Positions 19,035 to 27,235 of a stretch of 64,000 nucleotides of DNA are shown one piece after another. The translations under genes were made by a program, and so were the position numbers. The stretch lies in the NCBI GenBank assembly GCA_000961575.1, contig LADP01000015.1:24607-88606 (forward strand), written 5' to 3'. The notes under the pieces were generated by a model that worked only from the letters and a program-made list of their open reading frames with translations, ran no database searches and had not been told where the DNA came from. Source of the stretch: Peptococcaceae bacterium BRH_c8a. Lineage in GTDB: Bacteria; Bacillota; Desulfotomaculia; Desulfotomaculales; Desulfallaceae. How positions within the stretch are numbered: the first letter of the stretch is position 1; each line of letters opens with the position of its first letter.

Positions 19035-20222
19035 CTACTCATATCTTAATGCGTCGATGGGGTTTAACTCGGCGGCTTTCCAGGCCGGGTAGAACCCAAA
19101 GAACACGCCGGTGGCTACCGAAAACATCAAGCCCAGCAAAACGCCGCTGATGGACGGCAGGGCGGGAAGTTCGAAATATTTCAAAAGGGGCACGGTGAAA
19201 AACCCTATTAAGACCCCCAGCATCCCGCCAACCAGGCTGATAACCACGGCCTCAATCAAAAACTGGCCCAGTATTTCCCGCTTTTTGGCCCCGATGGCCT
19301 TTAAAGTGCCTATTTCCCTGGTTCTTTCCTTTACCGTTACGAACATCACGTTCATGATGCCGATGCCGCTAACCACCAGAACCACCACCGCCACCGCCAG
19401 CAGCAACAGGGACATGGTTCGGGCCGACTCCTGGGCCGCCACCAGCCTGCTTCCGGCATCCATAAGGCGAAACTGCTCCGCTCCCCCGGCGCGGTGGGTT
19501 TCGTTCAGGATATTCGTGATATAGTCCATGGCGGGTTGAACCGCTTGCAGATCCGCGGCCTGAACCGTAATAACGGGGTTGGCCCTGGTGCCCAGCAGAT
19601 ATTTTTCTCCCACCGTGTAGGGAATAAATGCCGAGTCGTCGTAGCCCATGCCCGAGCCGGCATCGCCAATCCGGTTGTAGACACCCACCACCTGGAACTG
19701 CCGGCGGTTGATGGTGATCTTTTCGCCCACAATGGCGGCAGGGTCACCGTCGGTGAGTGTGTTGGCCAGTTCAGCCCCCAGTACGGCGTACTTATGTCGC
19801 TTGCTTTCATCATCTTCTTCCAGGATGCGCCCATATTGCATAGTCAGGTTGTTGCTGGATTGAAACCCGGGTGGAATGGCGGAAAAACCGCCCCGGGTGG
19901 AAAAATTATAATAATTGATGTCACCGTTGCCCTGTAAAACCGGGAAGGCGTGGGCGATGTGCTCGCTTTGGGCAAACATGTCGGCGTCTTTAATGGTTAA
20001 GGGATCCACCACCCGGCCTCGTTGGGCCGGCATGACCATAATCGTCCCCACGCTGAGCCGGGAGTACTGTTCGTTAACTTGCGCTTCGCCCCCGGTGCCG
20101 ATGGCCACCACCAGGAATATGGTGGCCGTGCCCACGATTACCCCCAGGGTAGTTAAAAAAGTGCGCACCTTGTTCTGATAGATGTTAACCAGAACCAGCT
20201 TGAAAAGTTGTTTTAGTTTCAA
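19035..20222 (-). CDS. MacB-like ABC transporter permease
   Basis: This 395-aa permease has one N-terminal transmembrane helix (about residues 18-42), a large extracytoplasmic MacB-PCD domain (about 45-265), and three C-terminal helices with the FtsX-like sequence VKERTREIGTLKAIGAKKREI between them. This is the MacB/FtsX type VII topology, with the ATPase as a separate protein (gene at 21383-22075). The start is TTG at 20222 after AGGTGATT. It lies 4 bp from the macA-like gene and works with it. Substrate unknown: macrolide, peptide or lipoprotein export are all possible in the family. Confidence 0.88.
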   Translation of the reverse strand: MKLKQLFKLVLVNIYQNKVRTFLTTLGVIVGTATIFLVVAIGTGGEAQVNEQYSRLSVGTIMVMPAQRGRVVDPLTIKDADMFAQSEHIAHAFPVLQGNGDINYYNFSTRGGFSAIPPGFQSSNNLTMQYGRILEEDDESKRHKYAVLGAELANTLTDGDPAAIVGEKITINRRQFQVVGVYNRIGDAGSGMGYDDSAFIPYTVGEKYLLGTRANPVITVQAADLQAVQPAMDYITNILNETHRAGGAEQFRLMDAGSRLVAAQESARTMSLLLLAVAVVVLVVSGIGIMNVMFVTVKERTREIGTLKAIGAKKREILGQFLIEAVVISLVGGMLGVLIGFFTVPLLKYFELPALPSISGVLLGLMFSVATGVFFGFYPAWKAAELNPIDALRYE

Positions 20223-20226
20223 TTAA

Positions 20227-21399
20227 TCACCTACTTTGCTGGTAAACAACGGTTTCGTTGCCGTCTAAACCGGACAGAACCTCAACATCCGATCCGTCCG
20301 TAAAACCAGCTTCGATCTGCTTGGTCACTTGGCCATCTTGGTCGAGGACGGTTACAAACTGTTTACCGTCGACCATGGTTACCGCCCTGTAGGGTACAAT
20401 TAAACAATTCCTTACTTCCCTGGTAACAAAGGAAACCATGCTGGTCATGCCGTCCTTTAAATCCGGGTCGGGTTCATTGATGCTAATTTCCACTGTGTAG
20501 TTAACCAGTCCGGAGGAATCGGAAGTAGGCAGCGCATTAATTTTCGTCACTTCCCCGGCAAATTCCTTATCCGGTATGGCTTCTACGGTAACATACACTT
20601 TTTGTCCGGCCTTGATTTGAGCCACGTCGTACTCGATTACAGTGGTGACGGCGTTAATACTGTTATTTTCGTGGATGGTGGCAAATTCCTGATCATCGAC
20701 TACGCTTTCACCCACTTTGCTGGATAAACCAAGCACCACCCCCGAAACCGGGGCGTACAGGATGGTATCTTCCAAATCCTCTCGGGCCATCTTAACCGCC
20801 AGTTCTTCCTGCCGCAATTGCTTGCCCTGGAGCAGTTCAAACTTCTTTTGCATGTTCTGGAATTCTTTTTCCTTGTTCGCCAGTTCCATTTTTTTCAGCT
20901 GAATTTCACTAGCCGGGTAAGCTTCAGGTATGGCCTCCATTTCTGCGTATGCATCCCGCTGCTGCTGCAGTTGCACTTTGGCATTCTCAATTTGCAGTTC
21001 ATTGTCCAGCAGGCTGGTGGAATGCTGTTCCCGGGCCTCGTTTAACCTGGCTAAGGCCAACTGGTATTGATCCTGGTAGTCTCGGTCATCCAGTTTGGCA
21101 AGCACATCTCCCTTTTGCACTTTATCACCTTCGGCTACTGGTATTTCAGATATCGTTCCCCTGACGTTAAACTTTAGCATCAGCTTGGCCAGGTTAATGG
21201 TGCCGTCGGAATCAAAACCCACAACAATATCGCCTCTTTTTACCTGTGCCTGCTGGTACTGCACCTCGGCACTTGCGCTGGTACTTTTATTATAAAAGCT
21301 CCAGACTGTCACGGCCGCTATGATGATAATTAACAGCACAACTATTGCCAGCCACTTTTTGGATTTGAGCTTTAACAACCGCTTAACCCCCAGTTTCAT
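20227..21399 (-). CDS. MacA/HlyD-like membrane fusion protein
   Basis: The 390-aa adaptor has an N-terminal membrane anchor (LAIVVLLIIIIAAVTVWSFY), a lipoyl-type half motif (GTISEIPVAEGDKVQKGDVLAKLDD), a long helical hairpin (about residues 115-205), the second lipoyl half (APVSGVVLGLSSKVGESV) and C-terminal beta-barrel and membrane-proximal domains. It would bridge the MacB-like permease and the TolC-like protein. The ATPase gene ends 17 bp inside its start, showing tight coupling. Confidence 0.9.
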   Translation of the reverse strand: MKLGVKRLLKLKSKKWLAIVVLLIIIIAAVTVWSFYNKSTSASAEVQYQQAQVKRGDIVVGFDSDGTINLAKLMLKFNVRGTISEIPVAEGDKVQKGDVLAKLDDRDYQDQYQLALARLNEAREQHSTSLLDNELQIENAKVQLQQQRDAYAEMEAIPEAYPASEIQLKKMELANKEKEFQNMQKKFELLQGKQLRQEELAVKMAREDLEDTILYAPVSGVVLGLSSKVGESVVDDQEFATIHENNSINAVTTVIEYDVAQIKAGQKVYVTVEAIPDKEFAGEVTKINALPTSDSSGLVNYTVEISINEPDPDLKDGMTSMVSFVTREVRNCLIVPYRAVTMVDGKQFVTVLDQDGQVTKQIEAGFTDGSDVEVLSGLDGNETVVYQQSR

Positions 21400-22075
21400 T
21401 TATCTTGCCGTCCCGGATGTAGAATACCTTGTCCACCTGTTCCGCCACCTCGGCATCGTGGGTGATGATTACAATGGTATGACCGTGACGGTTTAGTTCC
21501 TTGAAAATATTAATTGCGTCACGGCTGGATTTGCTGTCCAGATTGCCGGTTGGTTCGTCCGCTAAAACCAGGTTGGGGCTGCCCACAATGGCCCTGGCAA
21601 TGGCCACTCTCTGCTGCTGGCCTCCCGAAAGTTCGTTGGGCCGGTGGTTTAGCCGGTCATCCAGGCCCAAAACGGTTAGCTTTTCCCGGGCTGTTTCCCT
21701 GGCTTCATCCTCGTCCACCCCCCGGTAAAGCAGGGGCAGCATCACATTTTGAACAGCGTTTAACCGGGGCAGCAGGTTAAATTTCTGAAATACAAAGCCA
21801 ATCTTTTGGTTTCTTATTGTGGCCAATTGGTTTTCTCCGGCGGTTAAAACATCCAGGTCGTCCAGGTTATATTGGCCGGAAGTGGGTAAATCCAGGCAGC
21901 CAAGAATGTTCATCAAGGTCGATTTACCCGACCCCGAAGGCCCCAATATGGCGGTAAAATCTCCTTGCCAAACCTTCAAAGTTACATCATCCAAAACTTT
22001 TAGTTCTTCGGCGCCGTTTTTATAAATTTTGTCTATGTTTCGGGCATCAATAATACACTTGATATTGTTGATCAT
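21383..22075 (-). CDS. ABC transporter ATP-binding protein (MacB/LolD type)
   Basis: This 230-aa ATPase shows Walker [11 protein letters not shown]-loop [11 protein letters not shown], signature [15 protein letters not shown], Walker [13 protein letters not shown] and the switch histidine ITHD. These match the MacB/LolD/FtsE subfamily that energises MacB-like permeases. Its start codon overlaps the stop of the lipoprotein gene (ATGA) and its end overlaps the macA-like start, so all are one operon. Confidence 0.94.
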   Translation of the reverse strand: MINNIKCIIDARNIDKIYKNGAEELKVLDDVTLKVWQGDFTAILGPSGSGKSTLMNILGCLDLPTSGQYNLDDLDVLTAGENQLATIRNQKIGFVFQKFNLLPRLNAVQNVMLPLLYRGVDEDEARETAREKLTVLGLDDRLNHRPNELSGGQQQRVAIARAIVGSPNLVLADEPTGNLDSKSSRDAINIFKELNRHGHTIVIITHDAEVAEQVDKVFYIRDGKINETGG

Positions 22076-22689
22076 GGCTGCCTGCCGCCACCTATAAAGA
22101 CCTGGCCTCCCATGCCGCCTGCGCCCGGCGGCACCATATTGGCGGGCCTTTGCTCGCCGTCGCCCGCAGCGTCCTGTCGATTGCCGGGCATGGCCATAAT
22201 CTGCACAAATACAATGGCTTCATCCTTTTTCCAGACCCGTATAAACTGTTCTTTTTTAATCTCCGATAGCTCCGTGCGGGCGGCTTCACCGGCGCCCCGC
22301 TGAACTGTTGCCAGGGGAGTGCCTACGGGGATAATGAATGTTTCCGTTTCTTCGCTGACCTTAAAACCGGCTCTTGGGGCTTGCGGTCTTTGAGCCTGGT
22401 TGTCCGGGGGTGCTTCACCGCTGGCAATTGGTTGACGATTGCCTACCGGTATTCCCCCGCTACCGGCAGGCATTTCCGCTATGTATACCGTTACCTCGTT
22501 GCCCACAATTTCCTTAACTTTGCCCACCAGGGCCGGCTCGCCTTCCGGAACTACCACCTTTTCGGCATCTACCACGGCAGCAGTGTTGTCAGCATTGGCC
22601 GCCCCGGTATCGCTGCCGCATCCGGCAGCAAATAACATGACTAATGCTGCCCCAAAGAGTAAAACCAGCTTGCTATGATGCACATACAT
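22072..22689 (-). CDS. Small lipoprotein of unknown function
   Basis: This 205-aa protein begins with a lipoprotein signal (LVLLFGAALVMLFAAGC; lipobox FAAGC, Cys about residue 24). The mature part is short, with proline- and glycine-rich stretches and a conserved-looking core predicted as beta strands (LVGKVKEIVGNEVTVYIAEMP, IIPVGTPL). It is the first gene of the export operon. It may be a surface partner or a cargo-related protein; I do not recognise a family. Confidence 0.75.
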   Translation of the reverse strand: MYVHHSKLVLLFGAALVMLFAAGCGSDTGAANADNTAAVVDAEKVVVPEGEPALVGKVKEIVGNEVTVYIAEMPAGSGGIPVGNRQPIASGEAPPDNQAQRPQAPRAGFKVSEETETFIIPVGTPLATVQRGAGEAARTELSEIKKEQFIRVWKKDEAIVFVQIMAMPGNRQDAAGDGEQRPANMVPPGAGGMGGQVFIGGGRQP

Positions 22690-23055
22690 CCCACCCCGTC
22701 TAGAATTCTGTTAACCTGATCTACGGTTAAATATACCAACCAATTGTAGCAAAACTGTATTGAAAATGTGGGAAATTGTGAAAGAGGAAAGAAGTGGTCA
22801 AGGCCTAACCTCGAAGGGTCTTAACGGAATAGAGAGTTTGCTTACTTTATCACCCTCTATGCAGGAACGTAAATCTTGTCCGGCGAAAGCTTTTTATATT
22901 TAACAGGGCAACTACAGCATATGTAAGAAATTAGCAGCAACTTGCAACAAATTAAACTTGCAACACCTGGCACCAAATGGTCATCTGCAGTTGCTATATA
23001 AATATGTTAAAATGGTAGGGTAAGTTTAAATTCTCTCAGCAAGGGGGTGCAACAC
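22690..23055. other. Divergent intergenic region with a family B repeat
   Basis: This gap lies between the minus-strand lipoprotein gene and plus-strand cdaA, so it should hold two promoters. I see a family B copy at 22939-22974 (AACTTGCAACAAATTAAACTTGC...) and an AT-rich stretch TATAAATATGTTAAAAT near 22995-23011 that could be a -10 region for cdaA. No convincing gene is visible. Confidence 0.5.
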
Positions 23056-23883
23056 GTGGAATATCTTAAGCAATTAAAGATTAATCTGGATCTGTTTAAT
23101 ATTACCAGCATAATTGATATCTTAATTGTTGCTTTCGTGTTGTACCGCCTGATGCTGCTGATCCGGGGCACCCGGGCCGTACAGTTAATTAAGGGCCTGG
23201 TGGTGTTGCTGGTGGCTACAGCTGTAAGCAGTCTGCTTAACCTGGATACCGTGCACTGGCTGCTGCGGCAGACCATGACGGCACTGGTGGTGGCTCTGCC
23301 CATCGTATTCCAGCCCGAGCTGCGGCGCGCCCTTGAAAAACTGGGCGGCGGCGACTTTTTCGCCCGCCCGCTAAACCAGATGGCCGAGGGAGACCGTAGT
23401 GCCCTGATTAGTGAAGTGGTTAGGGCGGTGCAGAATATGGCCAAGTCCCGCACCGGGGCACTAATCATTCTGGAGCGGTCCACCGGTTTACAGGAACATA
23501 TTGATACTGGTGTCAAGATGGATGCCGAAATAACGGCGGAATTATTAATCAATCTTTTTATCCCCCGCTCCCCGCTGCATGACGGGGCAGTCATTGTCAG
23601 GGGTGACCGCATTCAGGCCGCGGCCTGCGTGCTGCCACTGTCTGAAAGCCGGGAACTAAGTCGTGAACTGGGCACCCGGCACCGCGCGGCGGTGGGTCTT
23701 ACCGAACAGTCAGACGCCCTGGCGGTGGTGGTATCCGAAGAAACCGGCGCTGTTTCCCTGTCCCAGGAAGGCAGTCTATACCGGCGCCTGAACGAGGCCG
23801 GTTTACGGGAATTGCTGGACAAGTTCCTGCAGCCCAACTCCACCCGAAGGAACGCCATATCCTCTCTCTGGCAGCGGAGGTGA
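23056..23883 (+). CDS. cdaA: Diadenylate cyclase CdaA
   Basis: CdaA (275 aa) makes cyclic di-AMP from two ATP at the membrane; c-di-AMP controls potassium and osmotic balance and wall homeostasis. The N-terminus has about three hydrophobic helices (residues 20-90). The DAC domain shows the catalytic DGAVIVRGDRI (DGA) and GTRHRAAVGLTE (RHR) motifs followed by VVVSEETGAVS. I prefer GTG 23056 (MEYLKQL), eight bases after AAGGGGG, over GTG 23047, which overlaps that site. cdaR follows 4 bp later. In most Firmicutes glmM comes third; here it is 9 kb away. Confidence 0.94.
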   Translation: MEYLKQLKINLDLFNITSIIDILIVAFVLYRLMLLIRGTRAVQLIKGLVVLLVATAVSSLLNLDTVHWLLRQTMTALVVALPIVFQPELRRALEKLGGGDFFARPLNQMAEGDRSALISEVVRAVQNMAKSRTGALIILERSTGLQEHIDTGVKMDAEITAELLINLFIPRSPLHDGAVIVRGDRIQAAACVLPLSESRELSRELGTRHRAAVGLTEQSDALAVVVSEETGAVSLSQEGSLYRRLNEAGLRELLDKFLQPNSTRRNAISSLWQRR

Positions 23884-23887
23884 AACA

Positions 23888-24874
23888 TTGACTTTTCAGT
23901 GGCGCGACAACTATATTCGCATTTTGTCGGTATTTATAGCCCTACTACTATGGGTGTATGTGACCAATGAGCAAAACCCGGTCACCGACCAGACCTTTTC
24001 CGTGCCGCTGGTGGCCCAGGATACTCCCCGGGGTTACGTTGTCGACGGCTTACCCGGTACGGTTAGCGTACGGGTGCGGGGCACCAGGATTGTCATCGGT
24101 ACCCTACAACGGGATGATTTTTCTGCCCGGGTCAATCTAGCTGACATTAAAGCTGGTGAGCAGGAAGTCAGAGTACAGCTGACTGCGCCCCCTGAGGTAG
24201 AGGTGCTGCAGGTATCCCCTACACTGTTGACGGTGCAGGCGGATCAAATAGTAGAGAAGAACGTTCCGGTCAACGTGGTCATAAAGGGCACGGTGGCTGA
24301 AGGCATGCAGGCCGGCGCCCCCGTACTTGAACCGGCGGTGACAACCGTCAGAGGCCCCACCGGGCTGTTGGATGGTATCAGGCAACTGGCTGTTACAGTT
24401 GACGTTTCCGGCGCCGATGAAACGCTGACCCGTCAAATGCGCCTGGATACCGGTGTGGAAGGTGTTACGGCAAGCCCGGATCGGGTGACGGTCACGGTGC
24501 CCGTAACCACGTTGGCGGTGCAAAGCCTGCCAGTGCGTTTAAGGACGACCGGTGAGCCCGCGGCGGGGTACGAAGTGAGCAGCACCACGGTGCGCCCGCA
24601 GACGGTGCAGGTTACCGCCCGGGATAACGTGCTGCGTGGTATCACAACGGTAAGCACTATGGCCCTGGACATTTCCGGCATATCCGGTGATGTGGAAAGG
24701 GAAGTGGTGCTGGTACTGCCCAACGGAGCCCGCCAGGTGGAGCCGGATCGGGTAATGGTTACGATAAGTGTTTCCCAGGTGGAAGAAGAGACGCCGCCTC
24801 CGGTAGATGAAGGTGAAGGCGGAACCGGAACGGAACCCGAAACCGGCACTGATACAGGGGACAGTAACAGGTGA
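23888..24874 (+). CDS. cdaR: YbbR-domain protein, CdaA regulator
   Basis: This 328-aa protein has one N-terminal transmembrane helix (IRILSVFIALLLWVYVTNEQNP) and then about three or four YbbR repeats outside the membrane, ending in an acidic/threonine-rich tail. CdaR modulates CdaA activity. Start is TTG at 23888 after GGAGGTG; the cdaA stop is 4 bp upstream. Confidence 0.92.
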   Translation: MTFQWRDNYIRILSVFIALLLWVYVTNEQNPVTDQTFSVPLVAQDTPRGYVVDGLPGTVSVRVRGTRIVIGTLQRDDFSARVNLADIKAGEQEVRVQLTAPPEVEVLQVSPTLLTVQADQIVEKNVPVNVVIKGTVAEGMQAGAPVLEPAVTTVRGPTGLLDGIRQLAVTVDVSGADETLTRQMRLDTGVEGVTASPDRVTVTVPVTTLAVQSLPVRLRTTGEPAAGYEVSSTTVRPQTVQVTARDNVLRGITTVSTMALDISGISGDVEREVVLVLPNGARQVEPDRVMVTISVSQVEEETPPPVDEGEGGTGTEPETGTDTGDSNR

Positions 24875-25082
24875 TATGAGATTTATAGATGAATAAACTG
24901 TGCTAAAAAGGGGCCTGGCGCCGATTCGTTTTATGAACCGGGTGCCAGGCACCTATTATTATTCCGAGTCTTTTTTTATTTTTGCCACCAGGTCAGGAAG
25001 GTATTTCAAGGACTGGTGTTTAAGATTTTTATCGGAGTTTGTTGGAACGCTGGATGTATCTGTAAGATAGCATGGGCCCGCG
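24875..25082. other. Gap after cdaR: hairpin and decayed sequence
   Basis: GCCTGGC (24913-24919) pairs with GCCAGGC (24944-24950) and is followed by T-rich sequence, a likely terminator after cdaR that includes the GGTGCCAGGCACC block shared with repeat B. On the minus strand, the stretch 24960-25075 gives broken coding-like pieces (MLSYRYIQRSNKLR, and in another frame LKHQSLKYLPDLVAKIKK before a stop). This looks like a decayed gene tail; identity not recognised. Confidence 0.4.
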
Positions 25083-25083
25083 T

Positions 25084-25119
25084 AACTTGCAACAAAATCA
25101 ACTTGCAACACCAGGCACC
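25084..25119. repeat. Repeat family B copy before the sugar kinase gene
   Basis: AACTTGCAACAAAATCAACTTGCAACACCAGGCACC. The ORF track reads through it, adding a false N-terminus to the kinase. Confidence 0.8.
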
Positions 25120-25152
25120 ATAACAAGAGATACGGCTGGAGCTGAAATTAAT

Positions 25153-26706
25153 ATGCACAAGGAGATAGTCCTAGCTATCGACGTGGGTACTCAAAGCGTA
25201 CGTGCCCTGGCCTTTGATCCCCGGGGGCAAATAATCGATTCAGTGCGCATTGTTTACCAGGTGCCCTATAATTCGCCGCGCCCGGGCTGGGCCGAACAGG
25301 CCCCGGGATTTTACTGGCGCAATTTGGCGGAATCATGCCGCAAGCTGTGGGCTAGGGGTATTGTGGAACCGGAATCGCTGGCGGCGGTGGCCGTCACCTA
25401 CCAGCGGTCAACCATTATCAACCTGGATCATAACGGTGACCCACTGCGACCAGCCATGGTCTGGCTGGACCAGCGCCGGGCCCGTAAACTGCCTTCGGTG
25501 GGGCCGCTGTGGTCGGCCATTTTTGGCATTACCGGTCTTAGCGGCACCCTGCGCCACGTGCAGGCCGAATCAGAAGCCAACTGGATTCGGGAAAACCAGC
25601 CCACCATCTGGGCCAAGACTGCGCATTTTCTGTTGCTGTCGGGTTACATTACATATCGCCTTACCGGCCAGTTTGTCGACTCTACGGGCTGCCAGGTGGG
25701 CTTTTTGCCATTTGACTATAAAAGTCAAACTTGGCCGCCGCTTTCCCATTGGAAATGGCGGGCCATACCCATAAATCCCGAAATTCTGCCCACTCTGGTC
25801 CCGCCGGGTGACCGTCTTGGTGAAGTTACCGCTGAAGCCTCGGTCTTCACCGGGCTGCCCGAGGGCCTGCCGGTAATCGCCGCTGCTTCGGACAAGGCCT
25901 GCGAGGTTCTTGGTGCGGGCTGTCTGGAACCGCACCAAGGCTGCATCGGCTATGGCACCACCGCCACCATTAACGTTAACTCCCAACGATATATTGAGCC
26001 TGTACCCCTGATCCCGGCCTACCCCAGTGCCTGCCCGGATGCCTACAATTTAGAGGTGCAGATTTATCGGGGCTTCTGGATGGTTTCCTGGTTCAAGGAT
26101 GAATTCGCCTGGCCGGAGACGACCCTGGCCCGGCAGTCCGGGGTGGAAGCAGAGGAATTACTTAACCGGCTGGCGGAAAAGGTGCGTCCCGGTTCAGGCG
26201 GGTTGGTACTGCAGCCTTTCTGGTCCCCGGGGGTTCGCTATCCCGGACCCGAGGCCAGGGGCGCAATAATTGGATTTAACGGTTCCCATACCAGGGGGCA
26301 TATGTACCGGGCGCTGTTGGAAGGAATGGCTTACGCGGTGCGGGAAGGACGGGAGAAAATTGAAAAACGCACCAAGGTGCCGGTGGCCGAGCTTTTGGTC
26401 TGCGGCGGCGGCTCCAGAAGCGACGTGGTGATGCAGATTACCGCCGACGTATTCAACCTGCCGGCGGTGCGGCCATCGGTTTACGAGGCTTCCGGGCTGG
26501 GTGCGGCCATCCTGGCGATGGTGGGAGCGGGGCTTCAGCCCGACCTGCCCACCGCGGTAAAAGAAATGACCGGCACAGGCCAAGTGTTCAAGCCCCATCC
26601 CGGTTCAGTGAAAATATACGACGAACTGTACCGCAAGGTATATCGCCGCATGTACAGGAAGATATCCCCGTTGTACAAGAGTATTATGGATATTAAAATA
26701 CCCTGA
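25153..26706 (+). CDS. FGGY-family carbohydrate kinase
   Basis: The 517-aa protein has the two-lobed FGGY layout: N-terminal phosphate loop AIDVGTQSVRAL, the sugar-side WLDQRR motif near residue 115, and the C-terminal signature with EGMAYAVREGREKIE, ELLVCGGGSRSDVVMQI and an adenosine motif (EASGLGAAILA). FGGY kinases phosphorylate xylulose, glycerol, ribulose, fuculose and similar substrates; the substrate cannot be read here. I use ATG 25153 (MHKEIVLAIDVG); the 27 codons upstream are repeat-derived. It has no sugar-pathway neighbours in the window. Confidence 0.85.
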   Translation: MHKEIVLAIDVGTQSVRALAFDPRGQIIDSVRIVYQVPYNSPRPGWAEQAPGFYWRNLAESCRKLWARGIVEPESLAAVAVTYQRSTIINLDHNGDPLRPAMVWLDQRRARKLPSVGPLWSAIFGITGLSGTLRHVQAESEANWIRENQPTIWAKTAHFLLLSGYITYRLTGQFVDSTGCQVGFLPFDYKSQTWPPLSHWKWRAIPINPEILPTLVPPGDRLGEVTAEASVFTGLPEGLPVIAAASDKACEVLGAGCLEPHQGCIGYGTTATINVNSQRYIEPVPLIPAYPSACPDAYNLEVQIYRGFWMVSWFKDEFAWPETTLARQSGVEAEELLNRLAEKVRPGSGGLVLQPFWSPGVRYPGPEARGAIIGFNGSHTRGHMYRALLEGMAYAVREGREKIEKRTKVPVAELLVCGGGSRSDVVMQITADVFNLPAVRPSVYEASGLGAAILAMVGAGLQPDLPTAVKEMTGTGQVFKPHPGSVKIYDELYRKVYRRMYRKISPLYKSIMDIKIP

Positions 26707-26734
26707 AAATACTATAAAAGTTGGTTGTAGTGGG

Positions 26735-26942
26735 CGCGGCGCTCCGGTGATATCGCTCCGCTCTCTCTTGCAATTCTTATTGTTGTGATTGGAGCGGATT
26801 ATTTTTACCGCATGGAGCAAACTGCTTAATCATTTGGCCACGCCCTAAGCAGCCATGAATTCGGGGCTATGACGGGCTAATCAACGCATCCAGGTGCACC
26901 GTTCGCTCCGGATATCACCGGATCGCCGCGAGGGCTTTTTTT
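26735..26942 (+). ncRNA. Candidate structured RNA closed by a 20-bp stem, with terminator
   Basis: CGCGGCGCTCCGGTGATATC (26735-26754) pairs with 26911-26930 over 20 positions with one C-U mismatch, and seven T follow at 26936-26942. Inside, CTGCTTA/TAAGCAG forms a hairpin, and GGAGCG (26791) can pair with either of two CGCTCC copies (26754 and 26904), giving alternative folds. It lies on the plus strand between the sugar kinase and sbcD-like genes. I could not match it to 6S, SRP, tmRNA, RNase P or a known riboswitch. A long-range terminator or a riboswitch is possible. Confidence 0.5.
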
Positions 26943-27000
26943 CATCCTACTAATAGCGCCTCGACAGCGGCATGGGCGTCTACCCGAAAGATAGCGTTTA

Positions 27001-27084
27001 TTAATGCGGCACTTTAAAATAGTAAATCCAAGCTGCTATAGCCAAAAAAGTACATGCAAAGGTTAGTCTTAACCACTCCGGCAT
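27001..27084 (-). CDS. Putative 27-aa membrane microprotein
   Basis: On the minus strand GGAGGTG lies 8 bp before ATG at 27084. The frame reads MPEWLRLTFACTFLAIAAW then IYYFKVPH and stops at 27001. It is one hydrophobic helix with charged ends, as in many small membrane proteins. It is too short for the ORF track. The perfect ribosome site supports translation; function unknown. Confidence 0.45.
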   Translation of the reverse strand: MPEWLRLTFACTFLAIAAWIYYFKVPH

Positions 27085-27235
27085 TGAAACACACCTCCAC
27101 TAAGTATTTTAAACTTTGGGGGGATAAATCTCAAGTCGTGGCAATTAGTTAATATATACTGTAACTGAAAAAAGTTTGGTGAGGGGTTTGGTTTTGTCTC
27201 GCTCTTTAAAACTATGGTCATAAGGCGGTGAATCC

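Noticed and set aside
26735-26942. Assignment of the structured RNA to 6S RNA
   Set aside because: Size and closing stem fit loosely, but the central bulge pattern could not be matched; left unassigned.
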